Origin: Planctomycetota bacterium
GTDB taxonomy: Bacteria; Planctomycetota; Planctomycetia; Pirellulales; Pirellulaceae
Direction: 5' to 3'
DNA length: 64,000 bases
Assembly (NCBI GenBank): GCA_024277285.1
Contig: JAJRVM010000083.1
Coordinates: forward strand, 1-64,000
Position numbers and translations under genes: made by a program
Notes under the pieces: model-generated
Told to the model about the DNA's origin: nothing
Database searches by the model: none
The model's input: only the letters and a program-made list of their open reading frames with translations
In this document: one piece after another, positions 44,959-53,443 of the stretch
Numbering within the stretch: position 1 is the first letter of the stretch
How the letters are laid out: each line of letters starts with the position of its first letter

Positions 44959-47079
44959 TCACTTCAAACCACGACGCTTCAACAGCGGTTCGGTGTTTGG
45001 TTCTTTGCCGCGGAACCGTTTATACAGCACCATAGGATCCTCGGTACCGCCACGCGAAAGAATATTATCCCGAAAGGCCTTGGCGACCTCGAGATCGAAC
45101 ACGTCCCCGGTTTCTTTGAACGCTTCGAACGCATCCGCGTCCAGTACTTCGGCCCATAGATACGAATAATACCCAGACGAGTAGCCACCCGCGAAAATGT
45201 GTTGGAAGTAGGGGCTACGGTACCGCGAGATAATCTCGGGAATCAAGCCGATCTTGTCGAGACTTGCCTGCTCAAATTCCAGCACATCGACATCCGATTT
45301 CGGCTGCCGCATCGTATGCCAGTCCATATCCAGGAACGAGGCGGCCAGGTATTCGGTCGTCGCAAATCCTTGGTTAAAGAAGCGTGCCTTGCGAATCTTT
45401 TCGATCAACGCGTCGGGCATCGCTTCGCCCGTTTTATAGTGCTTGGCATACATCTTGAGCACAACCGGCTCGACGGCCCAGTTTTCCATGATCTGCGACG
45501 GCAACTCGACAAAATCGCGTGCCACCTCGGTTCCGGCCAGCGACTTGTAGGTGCAGTTCGAGAGTAAGCCATGCAGCCCATGCCCGAACTCATGGAACAG
45601 GGTCTGGACTTCTTCCAGCGAGAGCAGCGAAGGTTTATCGCCGGTTGGTTTCGAGAAATTGCCGACGTTATAGATAATCGGGCGAATATCTTTGCCATCG
45701 ATCTTCTTTTGCTGCCGAAACTCACTCATCCATGCTCCACCCCGCTTGCTTGCACGTGGAAAGTAGTCGACAAACAGAACGCCGATCAGGCTGCCGTCCG
45801 CGTCTTTCACTTCGTATGCCGTCACATCCTTGTGATAGACCGGGACATTCGACAGTTTCTCGAACTGCAACCCGTACAGTCGAGTGGCTACTTCAAATGC
45901 GCCTTTGAGCACATTATCCAGTTTGAAGTAGGGCCGCAGCATCTCTTCGTCCAGATCGTACTTGGCCTTCTTTACTTTCTCCGCATAGTACCACCAGTCC
46001 CAGGAGGCAAGTTTGAAGTCACCTTGTTCGTCGTCGATCATCTGCTGCATGTCAACCACTTCTTGCTTGGCACGCGCGATCGCCGGCTGCCACACTTCGT
46101 TGAGCAGTTTGTAGACGTTTTCAGGAACCTCGGCCATATTGTCGTCCAGCACATAGTGGGCGTGCGTCGGGTAGCCCAGCAGATTCGCGCGCTCGACACG
46201 CAACGCCGCCATCTCGGCCAGGATCTTCTTGTTGTCCAATTCGTCGTCATGGTTGCCGCGATTGATATAGCCGCGATAGATTCTTTCGCGCAACGCCCGG
46301 TTCTCGCAGTACGTCAGAAACGGAATCAAACTTGGCTTGTGTAACGTAAAAACCCACTTGCCCTCATGGCCGCGCTGCTTCGCCGTCTCCGCGGCACCGG
46401 CGATCGACGCGTCGGGCAACCCCGCCAAATCGGCCTTGTCATCGATCACCAACTCGAACCGATTGTTTTCCTTGAGCACATTTTCGCCAAAGCGTACGGA
46501 GAGGACCGACAATTTCGAATTGATCTCTTTTAGCTGTTTCTTCTTGTCCACGGGCAAGTTCGCACCGCCTCGGACAAAGTCCTTGTAGTATTCCTCCAAC
46601 AGCCTCTTCTGTTCGCCAGAAAGATCGAGCTGATCTTGTGATTCGTAAACCGCTTCAATGCGTTGAAACAGCAGCTCATTCAAAAAGATCTCGTCGCGGT
46701 GTTGCGACAGTTTCGGGGCAATCTCCTTCGCAATTGCTTGCAACGGATCGTTCGTCATCGCAGAGGTCATGGCAAAGAAGACATTACTCACCTGGTCCAA
46801 CAGCGCACCGCTGCGATCCAGCGCCGCGATCGTGTTATCGAAGGTCGGAGTCGAGCGCTTTACATAGATCGCTCGAACCTCCTGCCGATGCTGTTGCATC
46901 GCTGCCTCAAAAGCGGGCTGGTAATGCTCCAGTTTGATGGCCTCGAACGGCGGCACGCCAAAGGGCGTATCCCATTGTTCCAGCAAGGGGCATTTTTCCA
47001 GCAGGGGACTGTCGGCACGTGCAGTTCCGGTCATGAGCACTCCAAGAACACAGAAGAGAATGGCAACGCGTTTTCTCAT
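44959..47079 (-). CDS. M3-family metallopeptidase (oligopeptidase / Dcp type)
   Basis: 706 aa. GGAG is 10 nt before the ATG at 47079; a signal peptide follows (VAILFCVLGVLMTGTARA), so it is periplasmic. Zinc motif HEFGHGLHG near residue 497 is the HExxH core of the family, and YFPRASKRGGAWM and GYSSGYYSYLWAEV are further M3 signatures. It degrades short peptides. The length is in the range for Dcp and oligopeptidase A. A longer frame upstream has no homology. It ends 4 bp from the 95-bp inverted repeat element. Confidence 0.95.
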   Translation of the reverse strand: MRKRVAILFCVLGVLMTGTARADSPLLEKCPLLEQWDTPFGVPPFEAIKLEHYQPAFEAAMQQHRQEVRAIYVKRSTPTFDNTIAALDRSGALLDQVSNVFFAMTSAMTNDPLQAIAKEIAPKLSQHRDEIFLNELLFQRIEAVYESQDQLDLSGEQKRLLEEYYKDFVRGGANLPVDKKKQLKEINSKLSVLSVRFGENVLKENNRFELVIDDKADLAGLPDASIAGAAETAKQRGHEGKWVFTLHKPSLIPFLTYCENRALRERIYRGYINRGNHDDELDNKKILAEMAALRVERANLLGYPTHAHYVLDDNMAEVPENVYKLLNEVWQPAIARAKQEVVDMQQMIDDEQGDFKLASWDWWYYAEKVKKAKYDLDEEMLRPYFKLDNVLKGAFEVATRLYGLQFEKLSNVPVYHKDVTAYEVKDADGSLIGVLFVDYFPRASKRGGAWMSEFRQQKKIDGKDIRPIIYNVGNFSKPTGDKPSLLSLEEVQTLFHEFGHGLHGLLSNCTYKSLAGTEVARDFVELPSQIMENWAVEPVVLKMYAKHYKTGEAMPDALIEKIRKARFFNQGFATTEYLAASFLDMDWHTMRQPKSDVDVLEFEQASLDKIGLIPEIISRYRSPYFQHIFAGGYSSGYYSYLWAEVLDADAFEAFKETGDVFDLEVAKAFRDNILSRGGTEDPMVLYKRFRGKEPNTEPLLKRRGLK

Positions 47080-47287
47080 CAAAAGAACTCCGGCTGTGGG
47101 TTGTCGAGGGTGAAGCCTGCTATTATAGCGCATGAAATCCAGACGGGATAGTGAAACGCCGTCTCGCGATTGGCGCCGCGAGCGTATGCCAGATTGCCCC
47201 CCCATACATCATTGAGGACCCCAGAAATGGTTTTCACGCTCGTGCTCTCCAGCCTGACGCTTTTCGCTCCCAGCGATGCCAAACACC

Positions 47288-50200
47288 CTACTTTGCCAGC
47301 ATGACGTCCAGTTCGGCAATCGAAGTGAACGCGTTACCACGCACTTCGGACTCACCCACTAATTTGACGAAGCGTGCGGATGCCGGTTTGTCGAACTGAA
47401 TGGTTTGCAAGCCTGCCACGTTGGGCCAAGTGCCCGTGGCAATCGGTTCTCCCCACGCTTTGCCATCCTGACTGACATAGATCGCGTATTTGGCGATCCG
47501 GCCGTTGGACATATCCTGGCGAGGTAGGTAGGTCAGGCCGGCGATCGACTGCGCGCTCTGCAAATCAATCACCAAGTGATGAGGATGTGGCGAAGCGTCC
47601 TCACCCCACGCCGTGTGCCAGATCGTACTGGGATTATTGTCGATGGCGTTGGACGCGGCATAACCCTGTTGCCGATTATCGGCCACAACGGTTGCCTCCA
47701 ATCGCTGCAACACCGTTGGCTCGCGAAGCAGCTTTTCGAGTGATGCGATTTCAATCGAGACGCTCGGCGCAAACGCCGCGCTAGCCATGTAAGTCAGCAG
47801 GCTGTGACGCAGTTGCCGTGCCACGGGACGGGAGCTCAGGTCCTTGACAAGATCGACGCTGCAGACCATCAGTTTGCCCTTGCCGACCTTGGCTTCGAAC
47901 GCCAGGGCAAGTTTGCGGCACGTATTCCAATCGTCGATCACCTGAATCACCGGCGACAACGATTGTGGCAGATCATCCATCACGATCGGTTTCGAGCGAT
48001 TGCAAAGATCCCACCACTGCCAGTTACTGTGCGTATCCGTCGGAAACTTGCGCAGCGCAGCGTGTGCAGGGTCGCAAAGAATGCCGAGCGTATGGACCGC
48101 CTGAGTTGGAAACCACAGGCGGTTCCAGAAGATTGCCTCAAAAGAACCGTACGTGTCACTTCGGACACTATACGGCGGTGGCAAGAACAGCACCTTACCA
48201 CCCGTCTCGAGACGGGCTTTCGCCTGCCTGTCGAGCGCGCGCGTTACCAGCACATCATCGCTGGGATCGGTGGACACGGCGCGGGGGTAGACCCAGATGT
48301 CCCAATCGTTGCCGTAAGGCGTCCCCGGAAGCGATACGGTCAACTTCAAACGGCAAGCCTTTTTCACCGCCGATAGCGCGCATTGGATATCCCCGACATT
48401 TCGCAGGCCGCCGCATGGGAGATCAACATTCTGCCATCGTCCCTCGCCAACCGTTTGGCCATCATCGGTGCGCAACGTCCATTGGACTTCCTGGCCGGGC
48501 AAATCGGCCTTACCAAACTGATATACCTGAACCTCGGCCGTCAGCGTCTGGTCGTTGGTCCAGGTGCGGCTTTGCAAGCGAGCCAAGGGAACGACTGGGC
48601 CACAGAAACGTTTGAATTGCTTGCCGGTCACGTACGGCTTTGGCTCCCAGAACGGGTCCAGAACACCGATCAGCGCGGTACCTTGCCCTGGAAAATCGTG
48701 TAAGTCGAGCAATTGAAAACCACCCAACTGTGGAGTGCGGAGCATCACCTCGATCTCTTCCTTGTAGAGCAAGGTCTGCAGCGCTCCCGACGCCATCAGA
48801 AACGCACGTGCCTGACTCAACAAATTGTGCGATTTCAAGAAGTCCTGCACGATTTCAAAATTCTTGGCCTGCAATACTCCCGTGTATTGGCACATCTCGT
48901 CAAGGTTGGGAAACACACACCACTGTCCCGTCTCGTGGCTGATCAACGGAACGTTGTGTTTCTGCACGGCTTCGCGATAGTCTTTGACCGTATCGGGTGC
49001 CTGACGATTGAACAGACCGTGTTGCCGCAGCGGCCGTGGCATGTCGTGAAACTGGTTCTGTGTGATCTGGGGCCAACCGGCAGCAGAGGTGACCAATTGC
49101 CGAGTGGCGATCTGCTTGTAGTGATCCACCCATTCTCCAAGATAATCCTCACCGCGGCGCCGCGGGCCCGGTCCGCGTGGCTCGTTGCCGTATGCCAGTA
49201 GGACGAACGACGGGTGGTTGCCGTAAGCCTCGAGGATACGGTCGGCTTCGGCATACAGCCATTGGTCCAACGGCTTGCCATCACCCACCGACGCGCCGCT
49301 ATTGGCCCACGAAGCACACTCGACCTGATAGTAGAACCCTAGCTGGTCCGCCGCCACAAAAGCCGCCTCGGGCGGACACCAGGAATGAAACCGAATATGG
49401 TTCAGCCCAAACTCTTTACAGCGTCGGACAATCCGCTTCCACGAATCGACGTCGGTCGGCGGGAACCCGGTCAGGGGAAAGATGCAACACTCCAATGTCC
49501 CTCGAAAGAACAGCGGACGACCGTTCAACAAGAACTGCCGTCCTTCAGTCTCGATCCGCCGCATGCCAAACGTAATCGATCGATGATCAACAACGTGCAC
49601 GCTGGCCAGATCGTCCAATAACGACACCTCCAGCTTGCAGAGGTTCGGTTCATGCTCGCTCCACAACTTGATGTCGTCACCCAACTGCAGGGTCACTACT
49701 TTTTGACTGGACGCTCCATCCACATAAAAAGCGCCACTGGCAACCGCCACCGGTCGCCCCGCCTGCAACGCCGCCACGCTCAGCTGCATATCGGCCGGTT
49801 TGCCCGTCTGATTACTCACACGCACTTGGACGTACGCCACATGGTTGGCCACATCGGGGTAGACCTGCACATCGGCAATCGCAACCGGTGCGCCGGCGCG
49901 CAGCTCAATAGCACCAATAATCCCATTCCAATTCGTTTGCGTATGGTCGGTCACGCTGTGTGAATTAGGCCCCACGTTGATATTCAAGCGATTATCCACA
50001 CGGATCGTAAGACGATGCCGACCAGGCGTCAGCTGCTTGGTCACATCGTACTGGTGCGGCACACTCAGGCTGTCAGCACTGCCAAGCAGCTTGTCATCCA
50101 CCCAAACTTGCGTGGACCAATGGCAACGTTCCAGAAACAGAGTGATTTGCTGCCCCGACCATCCGGAAGCGATCGTCACGGAACGTTGATACCAGGCAGG

Positions 50201-50560
50201 GCCGACGTAACAACGCTTCGGCTGGAGCCAGAACGGCATCTTGAAGTTGGCCGGATCTCGATAGGGCGCATAGCGCGGCATCTGGATCACTTCTTCGCGA
50301 ATCGTACCGGTCCAGGAGGTATCCAATTGCGGAAGAGCTCCAAATCCCTGGCTTTGGAGCGAACCGGGCAATTCCGCCGATTCGGCCAGTGATTTCGTAA
50401 ACCAACGTTGCGCAATTCCCTGATCCTCCGGATCGAGTTGCAACGACCAGGCTCCGGCCAGATCGATGCACCGAGGTGGCTGGGCACCAGAGGCCAACCC
50501 AAGAGAAACCGTCAGGAAGAAAGCAAGAACTGACGCGATGGAACATCGTCCGTTAAGCAT
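47288..50560 (-). CDS. GH2-family glycoside hydrolase with F5/8 type C domain
   Basis: 1090 aa, exported. GAGGA is 7 nt before the ATG at 50560; signal peptide VLAFFLTVSLGLASGAQ. The GH2 sugar-binding domain opens IDLAGAWSLQLDPEDQG. An immunoglobulin-like domain and a TIM barrel follow, with the acid/base glutamate in VLLAYGNEPRG and the nucleophile region PLISHETGQW. The C-terminal 130 residues (SNAIDNNPSTIWHTAWG) are a discoidin-like domain close to the one at the end of the 20285 fucosidase. The specificity of this GH2 branch is uncertain; a beta-galactosidase or glucuronidase-like role is a guess. Confidence 0.92.
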   Translation of the reverse strand: MLNGRCSIASVLAFFLTVSLGLASGAQPPRCIDLAGAWSLQLDPEDQGIAQRWFTKSLAESAELPGSLQSQGFGALPQLDTSWTGTIREEVIQMPRYAPYRDPANFKMPFWLQPKRCYVGPAWYQRSVTIASGWSGQQITLFLERCHWSTQVWVDDKLLGSADSLSVPHQYDVTKQLTPGRHRLTIRVDNRLNINVGPNSHSVTDHTQTNWNGIIGAIELRAGAPVAIADVQVYPDVANHVAYVQVRVSNQTGKPADMQLSVAALQAGRPVAVASGAFYVDGASSQKVVTLQLGDDIKLWSEHEPNLCKLEVSLLDDLASVHVVDHRSITFGMRRIETEGRQFLLNGRPLFFRGTLECCIFPLTGFPPTDVDSWKRIVRRCKEFGLNHIRFHSWCPPEAAFVAADQLGFYYQVECASWANSGASVGDGKPLDQWLYAEADRILEAYGNHPSFVLLAYGNEPRGPGPRRRGEDYLGEWVDHYKQIATRQLVTSAAGWPQITQNQFHDMPRPLRQHGLFNRQAPDTVKDYREAVQKHNVPLISHETGQWCVFPNLDEMCQYTGVLQAKNFEIVQDFLKSHNLLSQARAFLMASGALQTLLYKEEIEVMLRTPQLGGFQLLDLHDFPGQGTALIGVLDPFWEPKPYVTGKQFKRFCGPVVPLARLQSRTWTNDQTLTAEVQVYQFGKADLPGQEVQWTLRTDDGQTVGEGRWQNVDLPCGGLRNVGDIQCALSAVKKACRLKLTVSLPGTPYGNDWDIWVYPRAVSTDPSDDVLVTRALDRQAKARLETGGKVLFLPPPYSVRSDTYGSFEAIFWNRLWFPTQAVHTLGILCDPAHAALRKFPTDTHSNWQWWDLCNRSKPIVMDDLPQSLSPVIQVIDDWNTCRKLALAFEAKVGKGKLMVCSVDLVKDLSSRPVARQLRHSLLTYMASAAFAPSVSIEIASLEKLLREPTVLQRLEATVVADNRQQGYAASNAIDNNPSTIWHTAWGEDASPHPHHLVIDLQSAQSIAGLTYLPRQDMSNGRIAKYAIYVSQDGKAWGEPIATGTWPNVAGLQTIQFDKPASARFVKLVGESEVRGNAFTSIAELDVMLAK

Positions 50561-51024
50561 GGTTATCCTCGTTTTCCCATAGCTATCCGGGCCGTTTCGT
50601 TCCCGATGGAACAACAATTGGCCCATTTGAGTCATCTTTTCGGCACCCAGTACGGTTTGCGACTGCGTGTCCGCAACACTTGGCTCCGAGAGAATCGCAC
50701 ATTACACTTGACGCTGAAGTACGAAAAACAGTTCGCCAATCGCTGCCACTGCGAACGTTGATTCGTGACGATTAGCAAAAATCGCATGTTCCAAGTCATT
50801 CTGCCGCTCGCGCAAGACAGCCGGACATAAATCCCTTGGCTACTGATCGCATTTGAACATTTGTCGATCGACGACACAACAGCCACCCAATCTGACGCAA
50901 TCTTGTGAAGCTAAGAACGTGTAACACAACTACCGGTGAGCCACGCTATTGCCAACCAATGCTGAGGTCCGTACAGGATACTGAACTCGCTCGAAGACAG
51001 CTTCCAAAACAACGAGGAACCTAG
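50561..51024. other. Divergent intergenic region, no feature called
   Basis: 464 bp between the divergent GH2 and NagB-PIG-L genes. It must hold both promoters, but no clear -35/-10 pair, repeat or small gene was found by eye. Confidence 0.4.
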
Positions 51025-53379
51025 ATGAACACCTACGAGCACCCACAGTATTCAGCCGTGGAACTCAAGGCCATTGATCGCTCGCCACTCGACCCGCTAT
51101 ACGCTCCCGAAGAGCGTATCCCGGTGATTACGGTCAGCAATTTCCCCGCATTGGGCCAACTGGTCGCGATGCGATTCATCGAGTGGGTTCAGGGAAACCC
51201 GGGCGGCGTCATTTCTTTGCCAACGGGCAAGACACCCGAGCATTTCATCAAGTGGGTCATTCGACTGGTGAACTCGTGGGACGACACCGACACACGCGAA
51301 TTACTGGAACTAAACGGCATCGATCCGGGCCATAAGCCGGACATGGCCAGTCTTCACTTCGTGCAGATCGACGAGTTCTATCCGATCCAGCCAACTCAAA
51401 AGAACAGTTTCCATCACTACGTGAAGAAGTACTACATCGAAGGAATGGGGCTCGATCCACAAAAAGCCCTCTTGATGAATTGCAACCAGATCGGGCTCAA
51501 GAAAGGCGAAGACTTGGAAACCGTCTGGCCCGATTCGACGGTTGACCTGTCGCTGCGCACACGCCAAGGGGTCACTGACCTGGAACGTCACCAACAGGAC
51601 GTTATTTCGCGGATCGACGATTGGTGTCAAGGCCGCGAAGACCAGATCCGCAAACTCGGTGGGCTGGGCTTCTTCCTGGGTGGCATCGGCCCCGATGGTC
51701 ATATTGGTTTCAATATTCGCGGTTCTGACCATCACTCGACGACCCGACTGATGGCCACGAACTACGAGACCCAAGCGGCTGCCGCCGGCGACCTGGGCGG
51801 TATCGAGGTTTCGCGTCAACGCCTGGTCATTACCATTGGGCTGGGCACGATCACCTGCAATCGCGACTGCACCGCGATTATTATCGCTGCGGGCGAGGCC
51901 AAAGCTGGCGTGATCGCTGATGCGGTGCAAGGGGATGCGAGCGTAACCATTCCAGCCAGCGCGCTGCGAATTCTGCCCAACGCTCGCTTCTACATCACGA
52001 TGGGCGCAGCCAAGCAGCTGCGTCAGCGACAAGTTGCGCTGATGGTTCAATCGAAGGAGTTTTCCGACGAACAGGTTGTGCGCGCCATGGTCGACCTGTC
52101 ACTGGCCCAACAGAAGCCACTGCTGGAACTGACCGAGCAGCAGGCGGTGGCCGATCCAATGCTCCACGAAGTCCTCAAAGAGCGCCCCGAGTCGTTTGGC
52201 GATTTGGTGCAACTGGTTCGCAATACACTTATCCAAAACATCGAGCGGGGCAGTAGTGCCTGTGCCAGTACTCGGTTCCTGCATACCGAACCGCATCACG
52301 ACGACTTGATGCTCGGCTACTTGCCCTACATCGTCCGCAACATGCGTGATCCCTCCAACAACCATTACTTTGTCACGTTAACCAGCGGCTTCACAGCGGT
52401 CACGAACCAGTTCATGTTGGCGCAACTCGAAGGGCTGCAACGTTGGATCAACTCGACCGAGTTTCTGGCCCTGTATCGCGAGGAGTATTTTGAAGAGGAC
52501 AACCAGCAAGGGCGCAACCGCGACATTTGGCAATACCTGGACGGCATCGCAGCGCGCAACGACGAGATGCGTGCCGAGGGTGCCGCACGACGCCTATTGC
52601 GCAATCTAATGGAAGTCTATGACGAAAGCAGCCTCAGCGCCATCGGCGACCGGATGACCGAATTGAAGCATTATTTTGGTAGCGTTTATCCAGGTCAGAA
52701 AGATCCCGAAGCGATCCAGCGACTCAAAGGCATGTGTCGCGAATGGGAGGCCGAAACGCTGTGGGGTTACTTCGGCTGGCAGTGTTCGAATATCCGCCAC
52801 CTTCGGTTGGGATTTTACACCGGTGATATTTTCGTTCCCGAGCCAACCGTCGACCGCGATGTCGCACCGGTAGTCAACCTGCTGGACGAAGTCCAACCTG
52901 ACGTTATTTCCTGTGCACTCGACCCCGAAGCGAGTGGTCCCGACACACATTACAAGGTATTGCAAGCCATCAGCGATGCGACCGATCGCTACGTCGAGAA
53001 GTACGACCGCGAGGACGTGCGTGTCTGGGGTTATCGCAATGTCTGGTTCCGCTTCCATCCCAGCGAAGCGAACGTCTTCGTCCCCGTCTCGCTGAACATG
53101 CTGTCGATCATGGAGAGTGCGTTTCTCAATACGTTCGTCTCGCAGCGCGAAGCATCTTTCCCCAGCTATGCACACGATGGGCCGTTTTGCGAACTGGCTC
53201 AACATGTCCAGGTCGATCAGTATCACATCTTGAAGACTTGCTTGGGACGGGCTTGGTTTGCCGAACACCATAGCCCTTTGATTCGTGGCGCGCGCGGGTT
53301 TGTCTATCTGAAGGAGATGAACATCGCCGAGTTCCGTCAAACCGCGCGCACGCTGCGCAAGTCAACTGAAGACATCTAG
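51025..53379 (+). CDS. NagB-like isomerase/deaminase fused to a PIG-L deacetylase domain
   Basis: 784 aa, cytoplasmic. GAGGA is about 6-10 nt before the ATG. Residues about 30-350 are a glucosamine-6-phosphate deaminase/isomerase fold (VISLPTGKTPE, FVQIDEFYP, GGIGPDGHIGFN, ALRILPNARFYITMG). Residues about 410-780 are PIG-L/LmbE-like, with the zinc motif HTEPHHDDLMLGY. Together the two activities could deacetylate and then deaminate an N-acetyl amino-sugar compound, the two steps that NagA and NagB perform separately. The real substrate is unknown. Family H copy 6 follows the stop. Confidence 0.9.
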   Translation: MNTYEHPQYSAVELKAIDRSPLDPLYAPEERIPVITVSNFPALGQLVAMRFIEWVQGNPGGVISLPTGKTPEHFIKWVIRLVNSWDDTDTRELLELNGIDPGHKPDMASLHFVQIDEFYPIQPTQKNSFHHYVKKYYIEGMGLDPQKALLMNCNQIGLKKGEDLETVWPDSTVDLSLRTRQGVTDLERHQQDVISRIDDWCQGREDQIRKLGGLGFFLGGIGPDGHIGFNIRGSDHHSTTRLMATNYETQAAAAGDLGGIEVSRQRLVITIGLGTITCNRDCTAIIIAAGEAKAGVIADAVQGDASVTIPASALRILPNARFYITMGAAKQLRQRQVALMVQSKEFSDEQVVRAMVDLSLAQQKPLLELTEQQAVADPMLHEVLKERPESFGDLVQLVRNTLIQNIERGSSACASTRFLHTEPHHDDLMLGYLPYIVRNMRDPSNNHYFVTLTSGFTAVTNQFMLAQLEGLQRWINSTEFLALYREEYFEEDNQQGRNRDIWQYLDGIAARNDEMRAEGAARRLLRNLMEVYDESSLSAIGDRMTELKHYFGSVYPGQKDPEAIQRLKGMCREWEAETLWGYFGWQCSNIRHLRLGFYTGDIFVPEPTVDRDVAPVVNLLDEVQPDVISCALDPEASGPDTHYKVLQAISDATDRYVEKYDREDVRVWGYRNVWFRFHPSEANVFVPVSLNMLSIMESAFLNTFVSQREASFPSYAHDGPFCELAQHVQVDQYHILKTCLGRAWFAEHHSPLIRGARGFVYLKEMNIAEFRQTARTLRKSTEDI

Positions 53380-53380
53380 C

Positions 53381-53443
53381 GTAACCTGGGATTCCATCCC
53401 AGGCATGGAAACCGTGGATCTCTTCAAGCAGGTTGCTATTGCC
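53381..53443 (-). repeat. Family H hairpin repeat, copy 6
   Basis: GTAA, hairpin CCTGGGAT-TCC-ATCCCAGG (53385-53403), then CATGGAAACC...TTCAAGCAGGTTGCTATTGCC. It begins 2 bp after one stop codon and extends just into the end of the convergent gene. Confidence 0.85.

Noticed and set aside
44017..45159. Plus-strand 380-aa frame opposite the channel and peptidase
   Set aside because: Low-complexity composition (Asn, Asp, Gln, His, Arg) typical of an antisense shadow of two real genes.
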